DNA of 5,962 nucleotides, from positions 1-5,962 of the forward strand of contig CALCHD010000135.1 of assembly GCA_937901105.1 (NCBI GenBank), written 5' to 3'. Source of the stretch: an uncultured Bacteroidales bacterium. GTDB taxonomy: Bacteria > Bacteroidota > Bacteroidia > Bacteroidales > UBA932. A program made the translations under genes and the position numbers. Positions 1 to 5,962 of this stretch are shown piece by piece. Under the pieces are notes generated by a model. It saw only the letters and a program-made list of their open reading frames with translations, was not told where the DNA came from and made no database searches. Position 1 is the stretch's first letter. Each line of letters starts with the position of its first letter.

Positions 1-732
1 GATTACTTCTTTATCAATCTTTGCAAATTCCCTAAGTGTCGCAGGAATTAATGCACGTCCATGTTTATCTATGTCGCAAAGTGTTGCACCGCCAACCATA
101 GTGTCAGCAACAACCTGCTCAGCTGCTTTTTTAGAAAGAAGCTCTTTAGCAGGAATGCCTCTGTAGTTTGCAAATCTGATTAGAGGGATCATGGTAGTGT
201 CACCGTGACCGCCGATTACCATACCCTCGATGTCGCTTGCAGGAGCTTTAAGAGCCTTGCTCAAGAAATACTGGAAGCGGCTGCTGTCAAGGATACCGCC
301 CATACCGATAACTCTGTTTTTAGGAAGACCTGATTTCTTAAGAGTAAGGTATGTCATAGGGTCCATAGGGTTAGAAACGATGATTAGGATAGCTTTTGGA
401 GAATATTTAAGAACGTTCTCAACAACGCTGCTAACGATACCTGCGTTAACACCAATAAGCTCCTCTCTGGTCATACCTGGTTTTCTAGGAAGACCTGAAG
501 TTACTACTACTACATCTGAATTAGCGGTAGCTTTATAATCATTGGTTACACCTGTTACTTTAGTGTCAAATTTGTAAAGGTTGGCAGTCTGCATCATATC
601 CATTGCCTTACCCTCTGAAACGCCCTCTTTGATGTCTAGAAGAACAATCTCCGAGCAGAATTTCATGTGCAACATTGCGTTGGCACATGTAGCACCTACG
701 TTACCGGCGCCAATAACACTTACTTTAGCCAT
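1..732 (-). CDS. mdh: Malate dehydrogenase, N-terminal part (truncated by window edge)
   Basis: This is an NAD-dependent, LDH-like malate dehydrogenase, which interconverts malate and oxaloacetate in the cytoplasm (TCA cycle). The ATG is at 732 and 244 codons read without a stop to the left edge; the family is usually about 310 residues, so roughly the last fifth is missing. Visible motifs: the Rossmann loop GAGNVG at residues 8-13; Asp33 at the end of beta-2 (NAD ribose contact, indicating NAD rather than NADP); the mobile substrate loop RKPGMTR with Arg83 and Arg89; SNPMD with Asn121; the LDSSR segment with Asp149 and Arg152; and GGHGDTT with catalytic His176. Arg83, at the specificity position, favours malate over lactate, where LDH has Gln. 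It is divergent from ybeY, with a 98-bp spacer holding a candidate promoter. The identification is firm; the symbol follows from the family. Confidence 0.95.
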   Translation of the reverse strand, partial: MAKVSVIGAGNVGATCANAMLHMKFCSEIVLLDIKEGVSEGKAMDMMQTANLYKFDTKVTGVTNDYKATANSDVVVVTSGLPRKPGMTREELIGVNAGIVSSVVENVLKYSPKAILIIVSNPMDPMTYLTLKKSGLPKNRVIGMGGILDSSRFQYFLSKALKAPASDIEGMVIGGHGDTTMIPLIRFANYRGIPAKELLSKKAAEQVVADTMVGGATLCDIDKHGRALIPATLREFAKIDKEVI

Positions 733-772
733 AATAATTATTTTAAAGGTTTTATATTTAATTTCTAAGTTC

Positions 773-780
773 TAACTTTG
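773..780 (+). promoter_or_regulatory. Candidate -7 promoter element for ybeY-mnmG
   Basis: TAACTTTG matches the Bacteroidota -7 consensus TAnnTTTG and lies 50 bp upstream of the ybeY start codon. No clear TTG/TTTG -33 element is present at the expected distance upstream (around 747-755, which reads GGTTTTA-like), so the call rests on the -7 match and position alone. Its likely -33 region falls inside the mdh leader. Confidence 0.4.
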
Positions 781-794
781 TCGCTAAAACATAG

Positions 795-802
795 CAAAGT
801 TA
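795..802 (-). promoter_or_regulatory. Candidate -7 promoter element for mdh
   Basis: On the minus strand this reads TAACTTTG, a match to TAnnTTTG, 62 bp upstream of the mdh start. A leader of about 50-55 nt would follow. No exact -33 TTG is seen near 820-828, where the minus strand reads ATGTTTATG. It faces the opposed plus-strand element at 773-780, so the two predicted transcripts would overlap at their 5' ends. Confidence 0.4.
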
Positions 803-830
803 TTAAACTTTGTTTACATAAACATATTTT

Positions 831-1253
831 ATGATTAGATTTTTCAATAAAGACATCAAATTTGATTTAAAGGACAAACTTCCTTTAAAAAGGTGGATAA
901 AAAGCACAGTTGAGTCCCATGGATGCAGGGTAGGGGACATCAATATTATTCTTTGCAACGACCCGTCTATACTTGAAATCAATCAGCAGTTTCTGGGTCA
1001 CGACTACTATACAGACATTATTACTTTCGACTATTCTGAAGAGGAGACTGTAAATGGCGAATTATATATAAGTATAGATACAGTAGCAGACAACGCCAAA
1101 GAATATGGTGAGGAGTTCCTTGTTGAGCTGCATAGGGTGATCATTCACGGCATGCTTCACCTTTGTGGGCTTGATGACCATTGTGAAGAAGACATTAAGG
1201 AGATGAGGGCGGCTGAAAATGCAGCTTTGGAGAATTTGAAGAATTTTATCTAA
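831..1253 (+). CDS. ybeY: Endoribonuclease YbeY (rRNA maturation factor)
   Basis: YbeY is a small zinc-dependent single-strand endoribonuclease acting on ribosomes in 16S rRNA 3'-end maturation and ribosome quality control. At 140 residues it is normal for the family. The substrate-side segment LGHDYYTDIITFDY (55-68) corresponds to the conserved 'TDV(L/I)(S/T)F' block, and the metal motif HGMLHLCG (106-113) supplies His106 and His110. The usual third ligand in HGxLHLxGYDH is His; here that position is Asp116, followed by His117. An in-frame TAA at 819-821 lies just upstream, so 831 is the first possible ATG; no Shine-Dalgarno is visible, as is common in this phylum. It lies 9 nt before mnmG and is very probably co-transcribed with it. 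Confidence 0.93.
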   Translation: MIRFFNKDIKFDLKDKLPLKRWIKSTVESHGCRVGDINIILCNDPSILEINQQFLGHDYYTDIITFDYSEEETVNGELYISIDTVADNAKEYGEEFLVELHRVIIHGMLHLCGLDDHCEEDIKEMRAAENAALENLKNFI

Positions 1254-1262
1254 AACTTTAAG

Positions 1263-3269
1263 ATGAATAACAGCTTTGATGTTATAGTAGTAGGAGCCGG
1301 ACACGCTGGCTGTGAGGCAGCGGCCGCCGCAGCAAAAATGGGCAAGAAAACCCTTCTTGTTACCATGGATATGAACAAAATTGCCCAGATGTCTTGTAAT
1401 CCTGCTATTGGAGGAATTGCTAAAGGTCAGATTGTGAGGGAGATAGATGCGCTAGGAGGCTGTTCTGGGCTTGTAACGGACGCAAGTACAATACAATTCA
1501 GAATGCTTAACCGTTCAAAAGGTCCTGCCATGTGGAGTCCTAGAGCGCAGTGTGACAGGGTCTATTATTCCTTCAACTGGAGGTATATTCTGGAGAATAC
1601 TCAAAATCTTTCTATTTGGCAAGATGTTGTAAACGCGTTAATCATTGAGGGTGAGGAGATTAAGGGTGTTTCAACGGTTTTGGGTGCAAAATTTGGAGCC
1701 TCCAAGGTAGTTATTACTGCAGGAACGTTTCTGAACGGCAAATTATTTATAGGAAAAGAGACAACTGAAGGGGGTAGGGTAGGGGAGCTCTCTTCTTACG
1801 GAGTAACCGAGCAGCTGGAGTCTTTGGGTATTGAGAGCGGGAGGATGAAGACAGGTACTCCACCTAGAATTGATGCCCGTTCAATTGATTTTTCAAAATT
1901 GGAGAGACAACCTGGTGATTCTTCGCCTGCAAGATTCACTTTCCTTAATGTCCCTTCTCCAATTCAAAATGGAGTAGAGCAGATGAGCTGCTATATGGTG
2001 CATACCAATGCAACTGTCCATGATATTCTTAAATGCGGGTTCAAGGACTCTCCTCTGTTCTCTGGAAAAATTCATGGAATTGGACCAAGGTATTGTCCGA
2101 GCATAGAGGACAAGCTTAAGACTTTTGCCGGCAAGGATTCGCATCAGCTATTCCTTGAGCCTGAAGGATGGAATACATATGAATACTATCTTCAGGGATT
2201 CTCATCTTCTTTGCCATTTGCAGTTCAGATGGAGGCGTTGAGAAATATTAAAGGTATGGAGAGCGTTGAGATCTTCAGGCCGGCGTATGCAGTAGAGTAT
2301 GATTACTTCCCTCCAACACAGTTGAGACATACTTTGGAGTGCAAAGCACTTAAAGGTCTTTATATGGCGGGCCAGGTTAATGGTACTACCGGATACGAAG
2401 AGGCGGCAGCCCAGGGTCTCATGGCAGGTATCAATGCAGCCCTTGCTTGTGATGGTAAGGATCCTTTTGTTCTGAAGAGAGACCAGGCGTATATAGGTGT
2501 CCTTATTGATGACCTGGTAACGAAAGGTGTTGATGAGCCTTACAGGATGTTCACCTCTAGAGCGGAGTATAGAATTCTTTTGAGGCAGGACAATGCTGAC
2601 TTGAGGCTTACTAAACTCGGTTATGAGATAGGACTGGTTTCAGAGGATAGGATGCGCTTGGTTGACAACAAATATGATACTGTAAACAGCTTGACTGAAT
2701 TTTTTGATAATACATCTGCCGAACCGCAGATGGTGAACCAGTTCCTTGAGGAAAACAATTCAGCTCCTCTTTCACAGAAGAGGAGAATGAGTGAGCTGTT
2801 GTCGCGTCCGCAGATTTCAATAAAGCCTCTGCTTGAAAACATCAAGCAGAAGGATGAAGTTTACTCAAAGATAAATCAAGTTTCTGAAATTACCCCAATC
2901 AGTAAAAGGTTCAATAATTCAGGCAGTAGTGGAGAGGATAAATTTTTGGATCTGCCTTATCAGACTCCAACTTCTGGTTTTACAGCGCAGGCCAACTCAA
3001 TTCTTCCCGACGAACTTCTGGAGAGTGTAGAGATTGCAGTGAAGTACAGAGGATATATACAGAGAGAGCAGCGAATAGCTGATAAAATTCTTAAGTTGGA
3101 AAATATTACCATACCTGCGGACTTTGATTTCCTAAAGGTTACATCTCTTTCTATAGAGAGTAGGCAAAAGCTCATGAAGCATAGGCCAACAACAATTGCC
3201 CAGGCTTCTAGAATACCTGGAGTCTCGCCAGCTGATGTCTCTGTTTTGCTGATATATTTTGGAAGATAA
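1263..3269 (+). CDS. mnmG: tRNA uridine-5-carboxymethylaminomethyl modification enzyme MnmG (GidA)
   Basis: MnmG is the FAD-dependent subunit that works with the GTPase MnmE, using methylene-tetrahydrofolate, to modify wobble U34 of certain tRNAs. Landmarks: FAD dinucleotide-binding GAGHAG at 11-16; SCNPAIGG at 44-51, with conserved Cys45; LNRSKGPAM and SPRAQ at 82-96; KTGTPPR at 196-202; GPRYCPSIEDK with the second conserved Cys278; and the FAD signature GQVNGTTGYEEAAAQG at 370-385. The helical C-terminal domain starts near KYRGYI (594-599) and ends in the expected short helical bundle. At 668 residues it is longer than the usual 620-630; the surplus seems to sit in a Ser/Asn/Gly/Pro-rich linker around 537-592. 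The ATG is 9 nt after the ybeY stop, which is in the same frame and so excludes an earlier start. mnmE is not in the window. Confidence 0.97.
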   Translation: MNNSFDVIVVGAGHAGCEAAAAAAKMGKKTLLVTMDMNKIAQMSCNPAIGGIAKGQIVREIDALGGCSGLVTDASTIQFRMLNRSKGPAMWSPRAQCDRVYYSFNWRYILENTQNLSIWQDVVNALIIEGEEIKGVSTVLGAKFGASKVVITAGTFLNGKLFIGKETTEGGRVGELSSYGVTEQLESLGIESGRMKTGTPPRIDARSIDFSKLERQPGDSSPARFTFLNVPSPIQNGVEQMSCYMVHTNATVHDILKCGFKDSPLFSGKIHGIGPRYCPSIEDKLKTFAGKDSHQLFLEPEGWNTYEYYLQGFSSSLPFAVQMEALRNIKGMESVEIFRPAYAVEYDYFPPTQLRHTLECKALKGLYMAGQVNGTTGYEEAAAQGLMAGINAALACDGKDPFVLKRDQAYIGVLIDDLVTKGVDEPYRMFTSRAEYRILLRQDNADLRLTKLGYEIGLVSEDRMRLVDNKYDTVNSLTEFFDNTSAEPQMVNQFLEENNSAPLSQKRRMSELLSRPQISIKPLLENIKQKDEVYSKINQVSEITPISKRFNNSGSSGEDKFLDLPYQTPTSGFTAQANSILPDELLESVEIAVKYRGYIQREQRIADKILKLENITIPADFDFLKVTSLSIESRQKLMKHRPTTIAQASRIPGVSPADVSVLLIYFGR

Positions 3270-3274
3270 ACAAA

Positions 3275-3290
3275 TGTTCCACGTGGAACA
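3275..3290. promoter_or_regulatory. parS: parS-like ParB-binding palindrome
   Basis: TGTTCCACGTGGAACA is a perfect 16-bp palindrome that starts 5 bp after the mnmG stop. It fits the near-universal chromosomal parS pattern (TGTT-n-CACGTG-n-AACA; B. subtilis-type consensus TGTTTCACGTGAAACA) with only the symmetric inner pair changed from T/A to C/G. ParB clamps load at such sites to organise and segregate the origin region. Position beside mnmG (gidA) agrees with the common placement of parS near gidA/parAB and oriC. The sequence match is direct; ParB binding in this organism is inferred. Confidence 0.78.
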
Positions 3291-3314
3291 TCCTATGTAT
3301 CTCTTATGCTTTTA

Positions 3315-3356
3315 AAAATGCCCTAACTTTTGAAATATAGAAAGTTAGGGCATTTT
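3315..3356. terminator. Bidirectional rho-independent terminator between mnmG and the acetyltransferase gene
   Basis: A perfect 16-bp stem, AAAATGCCCTAACTTT (3315-3330) paired with AAAGTTAGGGCATTTT (3341-3356), closes a 10-nt loop. The stem has a GC-containing core and A/T ends, giving a U-run on leaving the hairpin in either direction. It sits midway between convergent genes ending at 3269 (+) and 3375 (-), so it can stop both transcripts. Confidence 0.9.
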
Positions 3357-3374
3357 ATATTGAGTAAATCTGCA

Positions 3375-4052
3375 TTATTCCATCGGGAAGCAGAAGAAGG
3401 TTTTATTGAATGTTTCTGCTGGAAAATCCTTTGCAGTTCTTATTGAAATAAAGACATCTTTTAAAGGTGTATTACAGTTGTTTACGTTGTGATACTCCAA
3501 TTCTCCCAGATGGATTAATCCTTCCAGTAAGTTAATGTTTCCCCATTCAAATCTCTTTGGGAATTCTGTTCTAATCTCATTTATTATACTGGCGGCAATG
3601 TTCCCCGTGGAACCTGTAGCAGATGGGGTGGTGAAAAGGTGTGGAATGCGGGGCAGAGGCTTTGTGAAGCCCAAATTTGAGTAATATCCGTTAAGGGATT
3701 GTTGTGCAGGACGCTCGAAAATAAAGTCGCATCCCTCTTTTTCTTTGCAAGATGCGGCGTATTCTATGGTCTGTGCAGCCAACCTTTTGCCCCAATATTC
3801 TTTAAGGGTTGCAACACCAAACATATACCATCCCTCCAGATGTATTCCGCCTATGCTATCTATGAATTTCATGGGCATAAGGGATAAGGCAGAAACGGTT
3901 TTGCCTTTTTCTTTGCAAATATAATTGGAGCAAAGAGGCATTATCTCTGTGAACATAATGGACAAATAGGGCTCATCTGTGGTGAACTGTTCCTCCCAGA
4001 TGGCCCTGATTCCATTAAGTTCTTCTGCTTTTGCTGGTAAAAAATCCGGCAT
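3375..4052 (-). CDS. GNAT-family N-acetyltransferase
   Basis: This 225-residue cytoplasmic protein has a GNAT fold signature. The acetyl-CoA-binding motif A is seen at residues 80-92, where beta-4 (GWYMFGVAT) runs into LKEYWGKRLA, a variant of the Q/R-x-x-G-x-G/A loop. Motif B is seen at 121-129 (NGYYSNLGF), the usual 'FYxxxGF'. The N-terminal part (about 8-35) fits the alpha1-alpha2 region that often carries acceptor specificity. After about residue 135 the sequence continues for some 90 residues beyond the core and is not recognised. The acceptor cannot be told from sequence. The ATG at 4052 lies 27 nt downstream of the aldolase-like gene's stop, which is in frame, so no earlier start is possible and the two probably form one transcript. 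A degenerate parS-like sequence is embedded at 3599-3614. Confidence 0.82.
   Translation of the reverse strand: MPDFLPAKAEELNGIRAIWEEQFTTDEPYLSIMFTEIMPLCSNYICKEKGKTVSALSLMPMKFIDSIGGIHLEGWYMFGVATLKEYWGKRLAAQTIEYAASCKEKEGCDFIFERPAQQSLNGYYSNLGFTKPLPRIPHLFTTPSATGSTGNIAASIINEIRTEFPKRFEWGNINLLEGLIHLGELEYHNVNNCNTPLKDVFISIRTAKDFPAETFNKTFFCFPME
3599..3614. other. Degenerate second copy of the parS-like palindrome
   Basis: TGTTCCCCGTGGAACC matches the perfect palindrome at 3275-3290 at 14 of 16 positions; the changes are A to C at position 7 (breaking the CACGTG core) and A to C at position 16. It lies within the acetyltransferase coding sequence, encoding part of a Gly-Ser-Thr-Gly-Asn stretch, and 324 bp from the first site. 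It may be a weak or decayed ParB site, or a coincidence. Confidence 0.4.
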
Positions 4053-4079
4053 TTTGGATGCTGTTTTGAATGCGGGGAT

Positions 4080-5167
4080 TTATTTGTGAGCAGCTATTAT
4101 CTGCTTGATGTCCGCTACAAATTCATCAATATCTTCCTGGCGGGTGTTGAATGAACACATCCAGCGAACCTCGTTTGTCTGTTCATCCCATACGTAGAAG
4201 TAGTGTTTTTTGTTCAGTTCTTCGCTTAGCCATACAGGCAGGGTTGCAAATACTGCGTTGCTGTCTACGCTTTTTGAGATAGTGATTTCCTCAATCTCTT
4301 TGAGTGATTCTGCCAGGTAGCGGGCCATTGAATTTGATGCGCCAGCAAGTTTCAGGTATAGGCCATCCTTTAGGTATTCCTCAAATTGAGCTGCAATGAA
4401 TCTGCTTTTTGAGTATAGCTGGGTTGTCTGTTTTCTCAAGTATTGAAGATTTTTTGCTGCGTCAAGATTCTGCAGGTTCATTGGAATTCCGTTACTGTCG
4501 GGAGCAGAGTTTTCAGTACGGTGGAAAATTACTACAGCCTCTCCCATAAGAAGGCCGTTTTTTGTGCCGCCGAATGACAGTGCATCAACTCCGCAGTCTT
4601 GGGTAAATGCCTTGATGGGAAGGCCAAGCGATTCTGCTGCATTGGAGATTCTTGAGCCGTCTACATGCAGGTAGCAGCCGTAGCTGTGCATTAGGTCTGC
4701 AAGCTCCCGGATCTCTTCAGGTGTGTAGGTTGTGCCAAGTTCGGTAGGCTGGGAGATTGACAGGATTTTTGGCTGGGCGTTGTGCTGGTGCCCAAAGCCT
4801 GTCAGCGCCGGGATAACCTCTTTAGGGGAAACCTGCCATTTGGCGCTTCTAGTGGCACAATGCGGGCGGATGATACCTTTTCTACCGCTCCGCATTCATC
4901 TACGTTTATATGGGCTGTAATAGGGGCTAAAACCGAATTGTAGCTCCTTAAGAAACCTTGTAGTGCAACAATGTTTGCACCGGTGCCGTTGAATACGAAA
5001 AAGGCTGTGCAGTCTCCTCCAAGAAGGTCTTCAAGCTGCTTGAGTACTTGTTTTGTATATTGGTCTTCTCCGTATGCGGTTTCAAAATTGTTGTTTGCGC
5101 GGATAATGGCGTCCATTATTTGTGGGTGCACTCCTGAATGGTTGTCGCTTCCAAAGCTGTGTTTCAT
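4080..5167 (-). pseudogene. ltaE: Threonine aldolase-family PLP enzyme, interrupted by a -1 frameshift
   Basis: The family (low-specificity L-threonine aldolase / beta-eliminating lyase) is PLP-dependent and typically cleaves threonine or allo-threonine to glycine and acetaldehyde. Two overlapping frames together give a complete protein of about 362 residues. The first frame (ATG 5167, stop 4802-4804) holds FGSDNHSGVHP (5-15), AYGEDQYT, NGTGAN (60-65) and AHINVDECGA (85-94), whose His86 should stack on PLP. The second frame runs from about 4830 to the stop at 4080 and holds GFGHQHNAQPK, SISQPTELGTTYTPEE, LHVDGSR (Asp170/Arg173 in joined numbering) and SFGGTKNG with the PLP-binding Lys203. The frames join near 4826-4836, at GGCAGGTTTCCCC on the minus strand; restoring one base (for example AAGG for AGG) gives ...APNGK-VSPKEV..., as the family expects. 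All motifs are intact on either side, so this is a recent mutation or a sequence error. In-frame TAA at 5180-5182 fixes the start. The symbol is by family only. Confidence 0.85.
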
Positions 5168-5193
5168 AGTATTGTGATTTTATCTGTTTGTTA

Positions 5194-5222
5194 CAAATTT
5201 AATCGTTTTGATGTATTTTCAA
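5194..5222 (-). promoter_or_regulatory. Bacteroidota-type promoter for the aldolase-acetyltransferase pair
   Basis: On the minus strand a -33 TTG (5222-5220) is followed after 18 bp by TAAATTTG (5201-5194), an exact match to TAnnTTTG with spacing inside the known range for the phylum. Transcription would begin near 5187, giving a leader of about 20 nt before the ATG at 5167. It is the best promoter match in the window, and the gene it serves reads leftward as required. Confidence 0.65.
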
Positions 5223-5261
5223 TAAATTTTGTTTAATTTTGAACCACACACACTTATAGAC

Positions 5262-5306
5262 AGAAACCGCTTCCCTTTTGGCAGTTGCCTTTGGAAAGCG
5301 GTTTCT
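5262..5306. terminator. Large stem-loop downstream of the right-hand gene, possible terminator
   Basis: AGAAACCGCTT (5262-5272) pairs perfectly with AAGCGGTTTCT (5296-5306) over 11 bp, extendable by two G-C pairs past a bulged A. The 23-nt loop carries a nested 4-bp hairpin, GGCA-gt-TGCC (5280-5289). It begins 22 bp past the stop of the minus-strand gene at 5328, the place for a terminator. However, the minus-strand exit (TGTCTATAAG) is not U-rich, while the plus-strand exit (TTGTATTTT) is. Termination of the minus-strand transcript is therefore likely but not certain. Confidence 0.55.
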
Positions 5307-5327
5307 TGTATTTTGGGCCTTGGATTC

Positions 5328-5962
5328 CTAATAGAGCCTTTTGCTTATAAGGTTGATCCTTTTCTTTACTGATGTTTTTCCCTTGAAGTAGTACAATGAC
5401 AATACACCATTCTTTTCTCCATAGAAAGTGTTGAGTTCCAAGTCTTTATCGCTTTGAGGGGTAGGCTGGCACATTGCAAGCGAGTATTGTTTGCTCTGGT
5501 TGTTGAGAACCATGATTATAGTGTTGCCGAATATGTTCTCAAGCAGTGCAACTGTGTAGTTTCCAATCTTTTCCTTGTCTTTGCACTGGCTGAACATTGG
5601 GATAAGTGGAGAATTGTCGGGAATAATGCCAAAGGCAAGGTCCTTGCTTCCCTGCGGGTTGTTGTTGTACCACCATTTGATAAGCTCCTGTGCCTGGAAG
5701 CGTTCCTCCTCGTATGGCTTGAGGTTTTCCATTCCGTTCATCTGGCTGATAAGGAATGCCTGCTGCTCGGTTGCGCCGGCACCTGCCTGCTCTGCGTCCA
5801 TTGAGCTTCCGTAAAGGATGCCGTCCTGGGTCTTGCCGCTGAAAAGGATGTTGTATACAGTGTTGTCCTCAAGAGAGTACAGGTTGAGTACAAGCTCGCT
5901 GTCGTTGTTATGGATCCTGCTCCTTGGGTCTACATCTGTGGTGCTGTTGGCGTAGCTGTAGT
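5328..5962 (-). CDS. Hypothetical protein, C-terminal part (truncated by window edge)
   Basis: The frame is open from the right edge to a TAG stop at 5328-5330 and gives the last 210 residues; the start lies outside the window. An internal Met at 5801 could be read as a start, but 53 further codons without a stop precede it in the same frame and have similar composition, so it is better taken as internal. I do not recognise the family. Visible features: an N-terminal stretch rich in Tyr, Asn, Asp and Ser with alternating hydrophobic/polar pattern suggesting beta strands (about 20-50); a polar Ala/Gly/Glu/Gln segment (55-70); a Trp-containing helix-like region near QELIKWWYNNN; a hydrophobic beta-like stretch (about 135-155); and a strongly basic C-terminus (KGKTSVKKR...SKR). 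No transmembrane segment or catalytic motif is seen. Secretion cannot be judged without the N-terminus. Confidence 0.75.
   Translation of the reverse strand, partial: YSYANSTTDVDPRSRIHNNDSELVLNLYSLEDNTVYNILFSGKTQDGILYGSSMDAEQAGAGATEQQAFLISQMNGMENLKPYEEERFQAQELIKWWYNNNPQGSKDLAFGIIPDNSPLIPMFSQCKDKEKIGNYTVALLENIFGNTIIMVLNNQSKQYSLAMCQPTPQSDKDLELNTFYGEKNGVLSLYYFKGKTSVKKRINLISKRLY

Larger units (their letters stand above)
773..812. repeat. Alternating inverted copies of AACTTTG in the mdh/ybeY spacer
   Basis: The 7-mer AACTTTG occurs three times in alternating orientation: plus at 774-780, minus at 795-801 and plus at 806-812. The first and second form an 8-bp inverted repeat (TAACTTTG/CAAAGTTA) around a 14-nt spacer. 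The second and third form a 7-bp stem with a 4-nt ATTA loop. The two hairpins share the middle arm and so are mutually exclusive. An adjacent dyad, TGTTTA-CA-TAAACA, lies at 811-824, just before the ybeY start. These may be operator half-sites, or simply the overlap of two opposed promoters. Confidence 0.5.

Noticed and set aside
230..775. Plus-strand open frames antisense to mdh.
   Set aside because: The minus strand encodes a full set of malate dehydrogenase motifs here; the plus frames have no recognisable domain.
773..802. Reading the TAACTTTG inverted repeat as a terminator.
   Set aside because: The stem is only 8 bp and AT-rich, with a 14-nt loop, and it lies between divergent genes, where no transcript needs to end.
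1062..3175. Minus-strand open frames within ybeY and mnmG.
   Set aside because: They are short, lack family features and lie opposite strongly conserved coding sequence.
4820..4840. Programmed -1 ribosomal frameshift in the aldolase gene.
   Set aside because: No zero-frame slippery heptamer is present at the junction, no obvious downstream pseudoknot was seen, and the family is not known to use recoding.
5801..5803. Using the internal ATG as the start of the right-hand gene.
   Set aside because: The frame is open for 53 more codons to the edge with coding-like composition, so the true start most likely lies outside the window.
5454..5814. Two plus-strand frames of 79 and 116 codons opposite the right-hand minus-strand gene.
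   Set aside because: They are Cys/Leu/Val-rich with shadow-like composition, and the minus frame stays open across the whole stretch to the window edge; still, as the minus gene is unrecognised, this is less certain than the others.

Overview
The window looks like chromosomal DNA from a member of the Bacteroidota, probably order Bacteroidales. Three things point there: housekeeping proteins that read like Bacteroidota orthologues, AT-rich intergenic regions without clear Shine-Dalgarno sequences, and matches to the Bacteroidota -7 promoter element TAnnTTTG. No mobile element, CRISPR array, tRNA or rRNA was seen.

Layout: (1) 1-732, minus strand: the N-terminal 244 codons of malate dehydrogenase (mdh), running off the left edge. 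(2) 733-830: a short divergent intergenic region with two opposed TAACTTTG elements and several small dyads. (3) 831-3269, plus strand: a two-gene operon, ybeY (rRNA-maturation endoribonuclease) and mnmG (tRNA wobble-uridine modification), separated by 9 nt. (4) 3270-3374: the convergent junction, with a perfect 16-bp palindrome matching the ParB centromere site parS and then a strong bidirectional terminator hairpin. (5) 3375-5167, minus strand: a threonine-aldolase-family gene broken by a one-base frameshift, followed 27 nt downstream by a GNAT acetyltransferase, with a good promoter in front of the pair. (6) 5168-5327: intergenic, holding that promoter and a large stem-loop. (7) 5328-5962, minus strand: the C-terminal 210 residues of an unrecognised protein that enters from the right edge.

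ybeY and mnmG both serve translation (16S rRNA 3'-end processing and quality control; tRNA U34 modification), so their pairing makes sense. The most notable non-coding signal is the parS-like palindrome directly after mnmG, together with a second, 14/16 copy 324 bp away inside the acetyltransferase gene. In many bacteria gidA/mnmG, parAB and parS lie near the replication origin, so this may be an origin-proximal, ParB-bound part of the chromosome. That is an inference, since neither parA/parB nor an origin is in the window. No wholly new multi-gene system is evident.
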